DNA from: Histomonas meleagridis
Lineage: Eukaryota > Parabasalia > Tritrichomonadida > Dientamoebidae
Length of the DNA stretch: 64,000 bases
Reading direction: 5' to 3'
Assembly (NCBI GenBank): GCA_020186115.1
Contig: WSYJ01000002.1
Coordinates: 248,001 to 312,000, forward strand
Shown: positions 1 to 8,547 of the stretch, in pieces
How positions within the stretch are numbered: position 1 is the first letter of the stretch
Layout of the letters: each line of letters opens with the position of its first letter
Made by a program: the position numbers and the translations under genes
The notes under the pieces: generated by a model
What the model saw: the letters and a program-made list of their open reading frames with translations, nothing else
What the model was told of the DNA's origin: nothing
The model's database searches: none

Positions 1-2036
1 CTAATTCTAAAGGAACTTCTTTTTTATTACAACTTTATTCATGTCAAACATTAACAGATATATTAAAATTCCAAACATTAAAATTTAATCTTAATGAATT
101 AATACAGACATTATTATTTTTATTACAAAAAACTAATGACTTAAGAGCTTATAATTTTATTATAACAATTGGTTCAATTATGACTGAAAATGATTTAACT
201 TTTTGGGTTTCTACTATAAAACGTATTTTAGTAACTTCTTCATTATTAAATACTACAACATTATCAATTGAGCCAACACAAATAGTAAAGAAATGTTGTA
301 TTAATGTCTCAATATATGCAATTAATCAAATTTCTAACTTGAAAGTATTAAAAACAGAGTTTCTTGATGATATTGTTACATCATTATGTCGTTCAATAGA
401 AACAGGTGATATTCACTTACAAAAATCGACTTTCCCAGCTTTACAAAAAGTGGTCGAGTTATTTTCTAATAGTGTTAATGAAGATAATGAATATACATTA
501 AATTTATATGAATCACAATTTCTTTCAGTTATTAAAGTTGGATTTCAACTTGACTTAAACATAAGTGGGAAATTTTTAACATCTTATTTAATATTTATTA
601 GTAATAATATGTTTATTAATCCCGAAGATTTTTCAGCTGTTATCATTGTATATTTAAGTGGTTTAGATAAATGTAATCAAAGGAATTCTTCATTTTATTC
701 ATTAGCTTCAAGATTATGTACTATTGGGATGAAATATAAACAATTACAAACATTAATTTTACCATTTTTAACAAAGCTAACTCCGATTTTTGCTGAAATT
801 GTATATGAATCAATTTCATTATGGAATCCAAAAAACACATGGAAAGAAAAATCGATTTTTAGAGAGAAAGTTAAAGATTTTTACTTCGAATTATTACCAG
901 GATTTGTTTGGCTTCAAACAATTTCGAATACATTAATTGATAATAACATTTTAATTTCATTCTTTTTAATGGAAATAAGTTTTAACAATGAGAAGTTAAT
1001 GGTTAAATCAGCGTTTGAATCACTTTCGACTTCGATAAAGTTTTGTGGTAATTTAATTTCGCCTGAAATGTTAGAATTAGTTATTAAATCTTCGTTAACA
1101 TTTAATGAAATTAATGAAACGGAACTTTTGAATCAAAGTTCTCTTTTAATTAAAGAAGATAAAAATTGGGATCCAATTCGAATTAATATTTTATCTCTTT
1201 CGTTAAATTCGGAAATTGTTTTTTCGCCTTTAATTTTCGCTTATTTATTATATACTGATAAAAGAAAAGTTCTTTCGAAATATGCTTTGTATATGGGATA
1301 TTTCTTAATTGAGCGTTATCAAAATATAAAAAATGAAGCAAATGCTCTTTTTACTCTTTTGTTTAATCATTCTCCTTTTATAATGGAAAATATTTGTAAT
1401 TATATTATCGATAAAAATGATATTAAAACAGATTTCAAATATTTAATATTAAATCTTTGTTTACCGAAATTAAAACTAACTAATAACTTAGATAAAATTA
1501 TTAGGTTTTTATTAGTGACTTTTAAAAAAGGTGGAATGCATTTAATTGGTGAAACTCTTAAATCCAATACACAAATTGGAATTTATCTCTTTATAAAAGG
1601 CGGATGTAAAACGGCTTTTTTGCTATCGTTAAAGGATTCAGAGAATTTGAGAGCTTATTTGTGGTTCATTCAATTCGGATTAAACGTATTGAACAAAAAC
1701 GAATCAAAAATAGCAACAAAATTTGCTGTTTCTGTTTTTAAACTTGTAATTATTTCTTTAGAAAAATACGAAAATAATTATACAAACTCAAGAATGATAA
1801 TTTGGCATTACATTAGATTATTAAAAGATGCTGTTGAAATAGGAAAAGATTTATTAGAAATAGAATTCGAAAAATTGGATAATAAAACTAAAATTAAAAT
1901 TAATCAAATGATAAAAGGATTTATAGAGATTGAAGAAAAAAATATAAAAGTACAAAAACTTGTAGAGTTCTCAACAAATGACATAAGTCGAAGCACAATG
2001 GAATGGCAAACCCTAGAAACGGTCGACACATATTAA
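1..2036 (+). CDS. Alpha-solenoid (HEAT-like) protein, 5' end outside window
   Basis: The frame is open from base 3, so the gene enters from the left edge. The ATG at 180 is internal, not a proven start. At least 678 residues are visible, ending in TAA at 2036. The protein is rich in Leu, Ile, Asn and Lys and is made of repeated amphipathic helices, as in HEAT/ARM solenoids such as importins or exportins. No signal peptide, membrane segment or catalytic motif is visible in this part. I do not recognise the family. A solenoid scaffold or transport receptor is only an inference from composition. The next gene on the same strand begins 190 nt downstream. Decayed sequence of similar character lies at 19.2-20.1 kb on the other strand, but I could not show that the two are related. 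Confidence 0.7.
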   Translation, partial: NSKGTSFLLQLYSCQTLTDILKFQTLKFNLNELIQTLLFLLQKTNDLRAYNFIITIGSIMTENDLTFWVSTIKRILVTSSLLNTTTLSIEPTQIVKKCCINVSIYAINQISNLKVLKTEFLDDIVTSLCRSIETGDIHLQKSTFPALQKVVELFSNSVNEDNEYTLNLYESQFLSVIKVGFQLDLNISGKFLTSYLIFISNNMFINPEDFSAVIIVYLSGLDKCNQRNSSFYSLASRLCTIGMKYKQLQTLILPFLTKLTPIFAEIVYESISLWNPKNTWKEKSIFREKVKDFYFELLPGFVWLQTISNTLIDNNILISFFLMEISFNNEKLMVKSAFESLSTSIKFCGNLISPEMLELVIKSSLTFNEINETELLNQSSLLIKEDKNWDPIRINILSLSLNSEIVFSPLIFAYLLYTDKRKVLSKYALYMGYFLIERYQNIKNEANALFTLLFNHSPFIMENICNYIIDKNDIKTDFKYLILNLCLPKLKLTNNLDKIIRFLLVTFKKGGMHLIGETLKSNTQIGIYLFIKGGCKTAFLLSLKDSENLRAYLWFIQFGLNVLNKNESKIATKFAVSVFKLVIISLEKYENNYTNSRMIIWHYIRLLKDAVEIGKDLLEIEFEKLDNKTKIKINQMIKGFIEIEEKNIKVQKLVEFSTNDISRSTMEWQTLETVDTY

Positions 2037-2213
2037 CCGTAAATTGTTTTGAAAAAAATGCTTGTTGAATATACAAAATAATTGAATTTAATAAAAATTC
2101 CTCTTTCAATTTGTTTGGAACAACAAGAAATAAACCACATAAAAAATTGTGCGATTTACTTAACCGAGCAATCAAAATTTCCTTCAACTTTTTGGGGTTA
2201 ATTAAATTCAAAT

Positions 2214-2226
2214 TCATCATTCTAAA
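2214..2226 (+). promoter_or_regulatory. Initiator-like site of the first BspA gene
   Basis: TCATCATTC lies immediately before the ATG at 2227. Trichomonad initiators follow TCA-Py-(T/A), with transcription starting at the A a few nucleotides before the ATG. The position and sequence fit; transcription itself is inferred. Confidence 0.5.
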
Positions 2227-4167
2227 ATGAAGACGTTCTTTTTCTTATGTTTTCTCACAACAATTATTTGTGATGAGACTCTTAATATAGAAGGTATTAA
2301 AAAAATTGAAGAAAGTATGTATTCTTCTTATAAAACTAGAACCAAGCATCTTAATATTGGGCAAGGTGTTGAAACTATCTCATATTACACGTTCTCTAAA
2401 TGGGATCTGCTTGAGGATGTGATAATAGGAGATTCAGTTCGTTATATACAAACAAGAGCATTCTATAAATGTGAAAATTTAAGACAAGTTCAATTTGGCA
2501 AGAACGTTACAGAAATAGAATTAGGTGCATTCTCTACTTGCAGTATCGAAAATATTTCTTTCCCAGATTCTCTAGTCAAACTTGGCCCTTATGCATTTTC
2601 TGGTTCTCTCAAACTCGTTGAAGTAAAGTTTGGCAGTAATTTAACAGAAATTGGGCCGTACTGTTTCTTTTATTCTTCTGTGAATTCTATTACATTACCA
2701 GATTCTCTTCAAACTCTTGGCGAAGATGCGTTTGGAAAGTGCCGTAATTTACTTTCTGTCACCTTCGGACAAAATCTTAAGAACATATCATATAATTTAT
2801 TTGAAAATTGCAACAATTTAAAAGAGGTTTTCATGTCTTCATCAATCGTAAACATTGGCAACTATTCATTTGATAGTTGTTTTAATCTTGAAGAGATTAA
2901 ATTTGGAGATAATGTGACCGTTATTAATTCTCATGCATTTACCGGCTGTTCAAAACTTAAAACAGTTACATTTGGGCCTAAAGTGCAAGTCATTGGGGAA
3001 TTTGCATTTTATGAAGCTCCAATTACGAAATTAGAATTACCTATTTCATTAGTTACACTTGCATCAAAAGCGTTTTATTCATGTAAAAAACTCGAGACAA
3101 TAACAATACAATCGGAAATATCCAACTTAGGAATCGGAATTTTTGAATCATGTAAAAATCTTAAAACCGTTAATTTCAAGTCTAATCTCACCAAAATACC
3201 TAAAAAAATCTTTTATTCATGTGAAAACTTAGCAGAATTTACACTTCCAAGTTCATTGCAAATCATTGGCGAATCAGCATTTTGTTATTGCAAGTCAATA
3301 AAAACGATTGAATTAAGTGAAGGATTACATACAATTGATGACTATGCGTTTTTCTATTGCGAAGGCCTTAAACAAATTAATATACCGCAAACAGTTACAA
3401 CGATTGGAAAAAACGCGTTTTATTATTGCGGCTCATTCACCGAACTCGAAATTCCTTATAACGTCACACAAATTGGCGAATATGCATTTGCGTATTGTTA
3501 TTCTGTTTCCACGTTTAACTTCTCCAGTCGAACTGACACGATTTCTAATTATATGTTTTATATGTGTCAAGATTTATATCAATTTACAATACCCGACACG
3601 GTGACAACGATTGGAAGAAGTGCATTTTCACAATGTTCAGCATTAGTTATACTTCACATAGGCAAAGGCGTGAAAGAGATTAAAGTCAATGCATTTTCTA
3701 GTTGCGGATTCTTGAAGTGCATATTCTTTAATGGGGATAAAGAGCCAAAACATGAGTCAGACGTCTTCGATGACGCCAAATCTAAGAAAGTGTTCGTGTT
3801 GGACACTTACGACAATGACGAATTTTGCGACATCAAAGTCACCACTGAAGTCGAACAGTGTCCGGACATGGAACCATTGACACACTCCGATCCAGAAGTT
3901 CCCACTGCTTTAGTTGCGTGCGTTTCGTTTGCTGTTTCGTTCGTGGGACTCATCTGCGTCATAATAGCTGTGGTGTGCTGGAACAAGAGAAAGCAGATGA
4001 AGACGTCGGAGTCCGAGTCATCGTCTGAAGGATATGTTCAGGAGCATCTGCTCGAGCATACACAGAATGTTTATACTGAGCCAGTGCCGAATTATTACGT
4101 GGAGGCGAACTATTACCAACCACAGCCAAATGAACAATTGTACTATATTAATCCTTACGGACAATGA
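2227..4167 (+). CDS. BspA-like leucine-rich-repeat surface protein
   Basis: 646 residues. An N-terminal signal peptide (MKTFFFLCFLTTIICDE) is followed by about twenty LRR_5/TpLRR units of ~23 residues. They repeat I-x-F-G-x-N-x-x-x-I-G-x-x-A-F-x-x-C-x-x-L and run roughly from residue 40 to 510. After a Cys-containing cap comes one membrane segment at about residues 560-586 (ALVACVSFAVSFVGLICVII), then a basic stop-transfer (WNKRKQ) and a ~60-residue cytoplasmic tail rich in Ser, Glu, Tyr and Pro that ends NPYGQ. BspA-like proteins are the largest surface family in trichomonads and are thought to mediate host or bacterial contact; that role is family knowledge. The start is supported by the TCA initiator nine nucleotides upstream. 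A paralogue follows in tandem at 4898. Confidence 0.9.
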   Translation: MKTFFFLCFLTTIICDETLNIEGIKKIEESMYSSYKTRTKHLNIGQGVETISYYTFSKWDLLEDVIIGDSVRYIQTRAFYKCENLRQVQFGKNVTEIELGAFSTCSIENISFPDSLVKLGPYAFSGSLKLVEVKFGSNLTEIGPYCFFYSSVNSITLPDSLQTLGEDAFGKCRNLLSVTFGQNLKNISYNLFENCNNLKEVFMSSSIVNIGNYSFDSCFNLEEIKFGDNVTVINSHAFTGCSKLKTVTFGPKVQVIGEFAFYEAPITKLELPISLVTLASKAFYSCKKLETITIQSEISNLGIGIFESCKNLKTVNFKSNLTKIPKKIFYSCENLAEFTLPSSLQIIGESAFCYCKSIKTIELSEGLHTIDDYAFFYCEGLKQINIPQTVTTIGKNAFYYCGSFTELEIPYNVTQIGEYAFAYCYSVSTFNFSSRTDTISNYMFYMCQDLYQFTIPDTVTTIGRSAFSQCSALVILHIGKGVKEIKVNAFSSCGFLKCIFFNGDKEPKHESDVFDDAKSKKVFVLDTYDNDEFCDIKVTTEVEQCPDMEPLTHSDPEVPTALVACVSFAVSFVGLICVIIAVVCWNKRKQMKTSESESSSEGYVQEHLLEHTQNVYTEPVPNYYVEANYYQPQPNEQLYYINPYGQ

Positions 4168-4277
4168 TTCGGTATTCTTTAAATTTTATTTGTTGAAACA
4201 TTTGTTTGAATGATTTGGACATGGAAATTAATTATCGACTTTGTGCGCGTTGAGTAAATCGCAAAAATATATTTGTG
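4168..4277. other. Intergenic spacer after first BspA gene
   Basis: AT-rich DNA between the stop codon and the duplicated tail relic. I see no open frame or RNA here. Confidence 0.4.
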
Positions 4278-4440
4278 TGATTATCAATGTGCACTTCCTG
4301 AAGAAGGTTATGCACAACTAGCGATATTAGATCCCACGAGTAAAAGCTTAAAATTTTATATTAAATCTATTTGAAATTACATCCATTTGTTTAATTAGTA
4401 ATTAAAACGTTTTTTCTTCGCTATGTTTTTGAATTATCCA
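4278..4440 (+). repeat. Partial duplicate of the 3' end of the second BspA gene
   Basis: This stretch repeats, with mismatches and a deletion, the end of the neighbouring BspA gene and its 3' flank (about 6927-7112). Shared blocks include the codons for the tail motif PEEGYA, the string GAGTAAAAGCTTAAAATTTT after the stop codon, and CGTTTTTTCTTCGCTATG. It has no open frame of its own. It looks like the 3' scar of a BspA copy that once stood here, or of unequal crossing-over between tandem copies. Confidence 0.75.
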
Positions 4441-4897
4441 ATAAGGTCATGTAAGTCTTTTTTCGTTCACTTTTGAGTGTTGTACACCAAAAGCATATTC
4501 AACTGCTGTGAACTCTATCACCACGGTAATGATTTTTCGTATTTTTGAAAACGAGCCTTATTTTGTTAAGATTAAATCATACCTAAGCATATAACAAAAA
4601 CATCATGAAAATACATTAAACAGATACTAATAATTTAATATCGATCAATATTATGAGAACTGTTTTACACAAATTTTATTGGGGAATATTTGCAATCACA
4701 TAAAAATCAAAACGAATCCAACTAAGATCAAAACAGTTTATAGCCAAGTTGGTTAAACGGTGAATATGATCATATTTAAAAAGTGGATTCTGTGTTTCTC
4801 AATTTAGGAGTTTGATAGAATATACAGACAACCGTCCAAAAAACTTATCTCAATTTTCATGATTCATTCAATTTTATCTCAATTCTTGATCAGAAAA
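4441..4897. other. Promoter-side spacer of second BspA gene
   Basis: AT-rich, with no convincing frame. TCATTC at 4864 could act as initiator for the ATG at 4898. CAACCGTCC near 4829 is only a partial match to the ACCGTT element described elsewhere in this window. Confidence 0.35.
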
Positions 4898-7024
4898 ATG
4901 TTTGTACTTTTTTCGTTTGTCGCAAGCATTGTATGTGCAACTGATACTCTTACGATAAATAGTCCTAATATTGTTTGTTATGGTGATTATACTTCTTATA
5001 ACTCAACGACAAAATATCTGATTATTGGTAATTTTGTCTCAAAAATCGCAACTTTAGCATTCTGTCAATGGCCTATACTTGAAAGTGTAACATTTGGATT
5101 AAATGTTATGTATATTGAATACCAAGCATTTTATCGATGTACAAAATTAAAACATATTCAATTTGATCGTAATGTTTTGAGTATTGGTGGTGAAGCATTT
5201 TATTATACCAGCGTGTCTAATATTACTTTTCCTGATTCACTTGAACGAATTGATTTCGGTGCATTTTATCGGTCGAGTTTAGTAAATATACATTTTGGTA
5301 GTGGTCTCAAAGAGATTGGAGGACGAGCATTTTATGAAATCAGTGCGTCGAATATTACTTTTCCTGATTCACTTGAAAAAATTGGATATCGAGCATTTTA
5401 TCAATGTATGAATCTAAGAAATATTCATTTTGGTAATGGCATTAGAGAAATTGAAGAAAATGCATTTTATCATATCGGTAATTGCGATATTACTTTTCCT
5501 GATTCTCTTGAAAAACTTGGAGAACGTGCCTTTTATTGGAGTTACATTCTTTCAGTCACCTTTGGCAAAAACTTCAAAGAAATTGGAAAAAATTGTTTTA
5601 CTATATGTTATTCATTGAAAAGCATTACATTTCCAGAAAAATGTTTACTTAAATCACTTAATTCATATGCGTTTTCACAATGCACAAGTTTGATACATCT
5701 CACTTTAGGACAAAATCTTGAAAACATTTCGAATCATGCATTTTATCTTTGCGATAAATTAGAAGAAGTTTCGATTCCTGATTCAGTTAAAACCATTTGT
5801 ACTTATGCATTTTATCAATGCACAAAACTTCAAACAGTTACATTTGGAAAAAATTTGGTTGAAATTGGTGCATCGGCATTTTATTCCACACCAATTTCAT
5901 CAGTCGAATTTCATAATTCATTAACAACAATTTTATCAAGAGCATTTTCTCAATGTATGAAAATCCAACATGTTACAATTCCTTCTTCAGTTGTAACATT
6001 ATCTGAATATGCATTTTCATCTTGTTCTCTAATTAAAACTGTAACAATTGAATCAACAATACGAAACTTTGATGTTGGCGTTTTTGCAAGTTGTTTGAAT
6101 TTAACAACAATTAATTTCACTGCAAATATCGCTGTAATTCCAACAAATACATTTTATGGATGTTCTAATTTAAGAGAAATTAATATTGCAGACTCAGTTA
6201 TAACTATTGGAAATTATGCATTTTATTCTTGTAAAAAACTTAAAAAATTTAATATTACTCAAAAAGTTACTTCTATTGGCGAGTATGCATTTGCTTATTG
6301 TGAATCATTTGAAAAAATAGAAATTCCTTATAGCGTAATCACAATAGGAGAATATGCATTTGCTTTTTGTTCAGAACTTGAAGAAGTTGATATTAAAAGT
6401 CAAACAAGTACAATTCCGGTTGGTATGTTTAGAAAATGTGAGAAAATCACCTCAATTACAATTCCTGATACAGTTACAACAATTGGAAATCAATCATTTT
6501 ATGAATGTACAGAATTATTTACAGTATATATCGGGAAAGGAGTTACAGAGATTAGAGCTGAAGCATTTTACAAAACAGATTCACTTAAATGTATTTATTA
6601 TTATGGAACTTCATCACCAAAATATGGAAAAAATGTATTCGGTCCTTATGCTAAAACTTATTACGTCTCTGACTCTTACACAGATAAAAAGTTTTGTGGC
6701 AAAACTATAACAAAAGGTTTTGGAGAATGTCCGCCAAAAAGAACTTATTCAAAGAAATCGGATGATGATATTAATTCAAATGCTCCAATGATAGGAGGTA
6801 TAGTTGGAGGCTTCGCGCTTTTCTTTATTATCCTTGGCATTATGTTAGTCATCACTTATAGACATCGCAAAAAATTAATGTCGTCTTCATCTTCGTCTTC
6901 TTCCTCATCTTCTTCAAAGAAATGTTATGATTATCAATATGCAGTTCCTGAAGAAGGTTATGCATATGATCCGCAATATGCACAGCCAGCGATACCTCCG
7001 ACATACAGTCAGACGACATATTAA
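4898..7024 (+). CDS. BspA-like leucine-rich-repeat surface protein
   Basis: 708 residues from the ATG at 4898. An in-frame ATG at 4859 would add 13 residues, but starting at 4898 puts the signal peptide (MFVLFSFVASIVCATD) at the very N-terminus and leaves a TCATTC initiator just upstream. About twenty-four LRR_5 units follow, with repeated ITFPDSLE.IG..AFY blocks. One membrane helix lies near the C-terminus (PMIGGIVGGFALFFIILGIM), then basic residues, a run of about a dozen serines, and a Tyr/Pro-rich tail (YAYDPQYAQPAIPPTY). It is paralogous to the gene at 2227 but has a different tail. The nearly identical repeats between 5200 and 5530 suggest recent internal expansion. It is probably displayed on the cell surface. 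Confidence 0.9.
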   Translation: MFVLFSFVASIVCATDTLTINSPNIVCYGDYTSYNSTTKYLIIGNFVSKIATLAFCQWPILESVTFGLNVMYIEYQAFYRCTKLKHIQFDRNVLSIGGEAFYYTSVSNITFPDSLERIDFGAFYRSSLVNIHFGSGLKEIGGRAFYEISASNITFPDSLEKIGYRAFYQCMNLRNIHFGNGIREIEENAFYHIGNCDITFPDSLEKLGERAFYWSYILSVTFGKNFKEIGKNCFTICYSLKSITFPEKCLLKSLNSYAFSQCTSLIHLTLGQNLENISNHAFYLCDKLEEVSIPDSVKTICTYAFYQCTKLQTVTFGKNLVEIGASAFYSTPISSVEFHNSLTTILSRAFSQCMKIQHVTIPSSVVTLSEYAFSSCSLIKTVTIESTIRNFDVGVFASCLNLTTINFTANIAVIPTNTFYGCSNLREINIADSVITIGNYAFYSCKKLKKFNITQKVTSIGEYAFAYCESFEKIEIPYSVITIGEYAFAFCSELEEVDIKSQTSTIPVGMFRKCEKITSITIPDTVTTIGNQSFYECTELFTVYIGKGVTEIRAEAFYKTDSLKCIYYYGTSSPKYGKNVFGPYAKTYYVSDSYTDKKFCGKTITKGFGECPPKRTYSKKSDDDINSNAPMIGGIVGGFALFFIILGIMLVITYRHRKKLMSSSSSSSSSSSSKKCYDYQYAVPEEGYAYDPQYAQPAIPPTYSQTTY

Positions 7025-7561
7025 TATTAAATCCCATGAGTAAAAGCTTAAAATTTTATATTAAATTTGTTTTATTTAGATAAAGAATCGTTTTTTCTTC
7101 GCTATGTTTTTAATGATTTATCTATACAGAAATATTGTGAAACATCAAATAAGAAACACAAAATGGAAACTATTGGAAATATTTTTGTTGATAATTGAGT
7201 TTTTGATTTCAATTTCAGCGTAACCAATGAGAACCAGTTTACCATAATGGGAAGCATTATTTCGTACTTAAAAACAATTATTATATCCTCCTCCATTTAA
7301 ATTCCAATACCTTCTTTCTAAGGAGAATTTAAAACTTTCTGTATTACATGATTATGAAAAATTGACTAAAAATCTAGTGGAACTTGATGATTTTGTAGTA
7401 AATGTTTAACAAACAATAAATTTCTTTCCCTTGATGAATTTTTTATAAAAAATCCATATTTATTCCGTCTTCATTAAAAAAAAAAATGAAAATTTTTCAT
7501 AGCTTCCAAAACTTATACAAGTTTCACTAAATTTTTTAAGTTTTTCTACTTTTATCTCATT
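7025..7561. other. Non-coding spacer
   Basis: AT-rich sequence after the BspA gene. It includes the 3' flank duplicated at 4278-4440. I see no supported gene. Confidence 0.4.
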
Positions 7562-7655
7562 AGTGAATGTGAAGAACTTCAAACAGTTATATTTGGTCTG
7601 AAATTAAATACAATTTCTTCGTATGCATTTTATTATACATCAATATATATTTTGT
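7562..7655 (+). pseudogene. BspA leucine-rich-repeat relic
   Basis: One frame reads ECEELQTVIFGLKLNTISS followed by YAFYYTSI, a clear LRR_5 repeat of BspA type, with stop codons on both sides. It is a fragment of a third BspA copy in the tandem cluster. Confidence 0.75.
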
Positions 7656-7850
7656 TCAGCACTTATTTATGAAACGAAAAAATATAAATAATAGATGAAT
7701 TACTACTTAAATAAAAAATTTTATTTACTTAATATTAATAACATTTAAAATTCGTACTGTCGAACCTATTTTAATACAATTTTGCTGCTAGCTTACAACC
7801 AATTAAATACTAAATCAATGCCAATGCTGCTAAGTTTATTTGTTTCTAAT

Positions 7851-8480
7851 TTACTTACTGGTCGAATCATTATCTGATGAATAATCTGAAAAAAGTATGT
7901 TATCGATTATTTCATCGCTTATTGATATTGTTTTTGTTTTGTTATTTTTATTTAGTGTGATGTTTTCAAGAGATGAATCACTTTCAGAGTAAAACAAATC
8001 TTCATTTCCCTCAGTCCCTTGTTTACCACTTGAAGTTGTTTCATTACTCGAATCTGTTTCATCACTAGAACTTTGGATAAAATTCTTATTTATGATTGAA
8101 CGATTTTGAAAAAAAGTTTTTCCTTTGTTTTTTCCTGATTTTACGTTAGGTTTAAAATCATTATTTGATGAATTGTTTAATGTTTCGGAAGATTCACTTT
8201 GACTTGAAAAAACAAAAATTTCATCATCATTATAAGAAAGATTTGTATAACTCTTTCTAAAACCTAAATCTTTTGTTTTCGTTTTGTGGGTGATTGAGTT
8301 AAGACTTGAATGAATGTTAGTGTTGGAAAGTTTATTTATTGCTTTAAAAAAACTTTTTTCAAGATTTTTTTTTGATTTTTCAATTTCCTTTTTTTGCTTA
8401 TTAATTTTTTCTAAATATTGCAAATGAATTTCATTATGGGAATTCGAAGATGATCTTGAAGAAAATTCATTTGGAAACAT
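7851..8480 (-). CDS. Hypothetical Ser/Asn-rich acidic protein
   Basis: 209 residues. A short Lys/Glu helix sits near residues 20-45 (YLEKINKQKKEIEKSKKNLE). The rest is low-complexity, rich in Ser, Asn, Asp and Glu, with several SSDETDSS-like acidic serine clusters that could be casein kinase 2 sites. No membrane segment or known domain is visible. The start is an ATG at 8480. It is divergently arranged with the gene at 8548, only 67 bp away, so the two probably share a promoter region. Both are disordered and rich in FS(D/E)-type acidic clusters, which hints at a related role. Function unknown. Confidence 0.65.
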   Translation of the reverse strand: MFPNEFSSRSSSNSHNEIHLQYLEKINKQKKEIEKSKKNLEKSFFKAINKLSNTNIHSSLNSITHKTKTKDLGFRKSYTNLSYNDDEIFVFSSQSESSETLNNSSNNDFKPNVKSGKNKGKTFFQNRSIINKNFIQSSSDETDSSNETTSSGKQGTEGNEDLFYSESDSSLENITLNKNNKTKTISISDEIIDNILFSDYSSDNDSTSK

Positions 8481-8547
8481 TTGACTTTTTCGAGTGATGT
8501 CAAAAATTTTGAGAATTTTTATTTAAGTCACATAAACGTACACAAAG

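Noticed and set aside
4735..4765. TAGCCAAGTTGGTTAA resembles a tRNA box A
   Set aside because: No B box (GTTCGAA) or paired acceptor stem follows within 100 nt, so no tRNA can be drawn.
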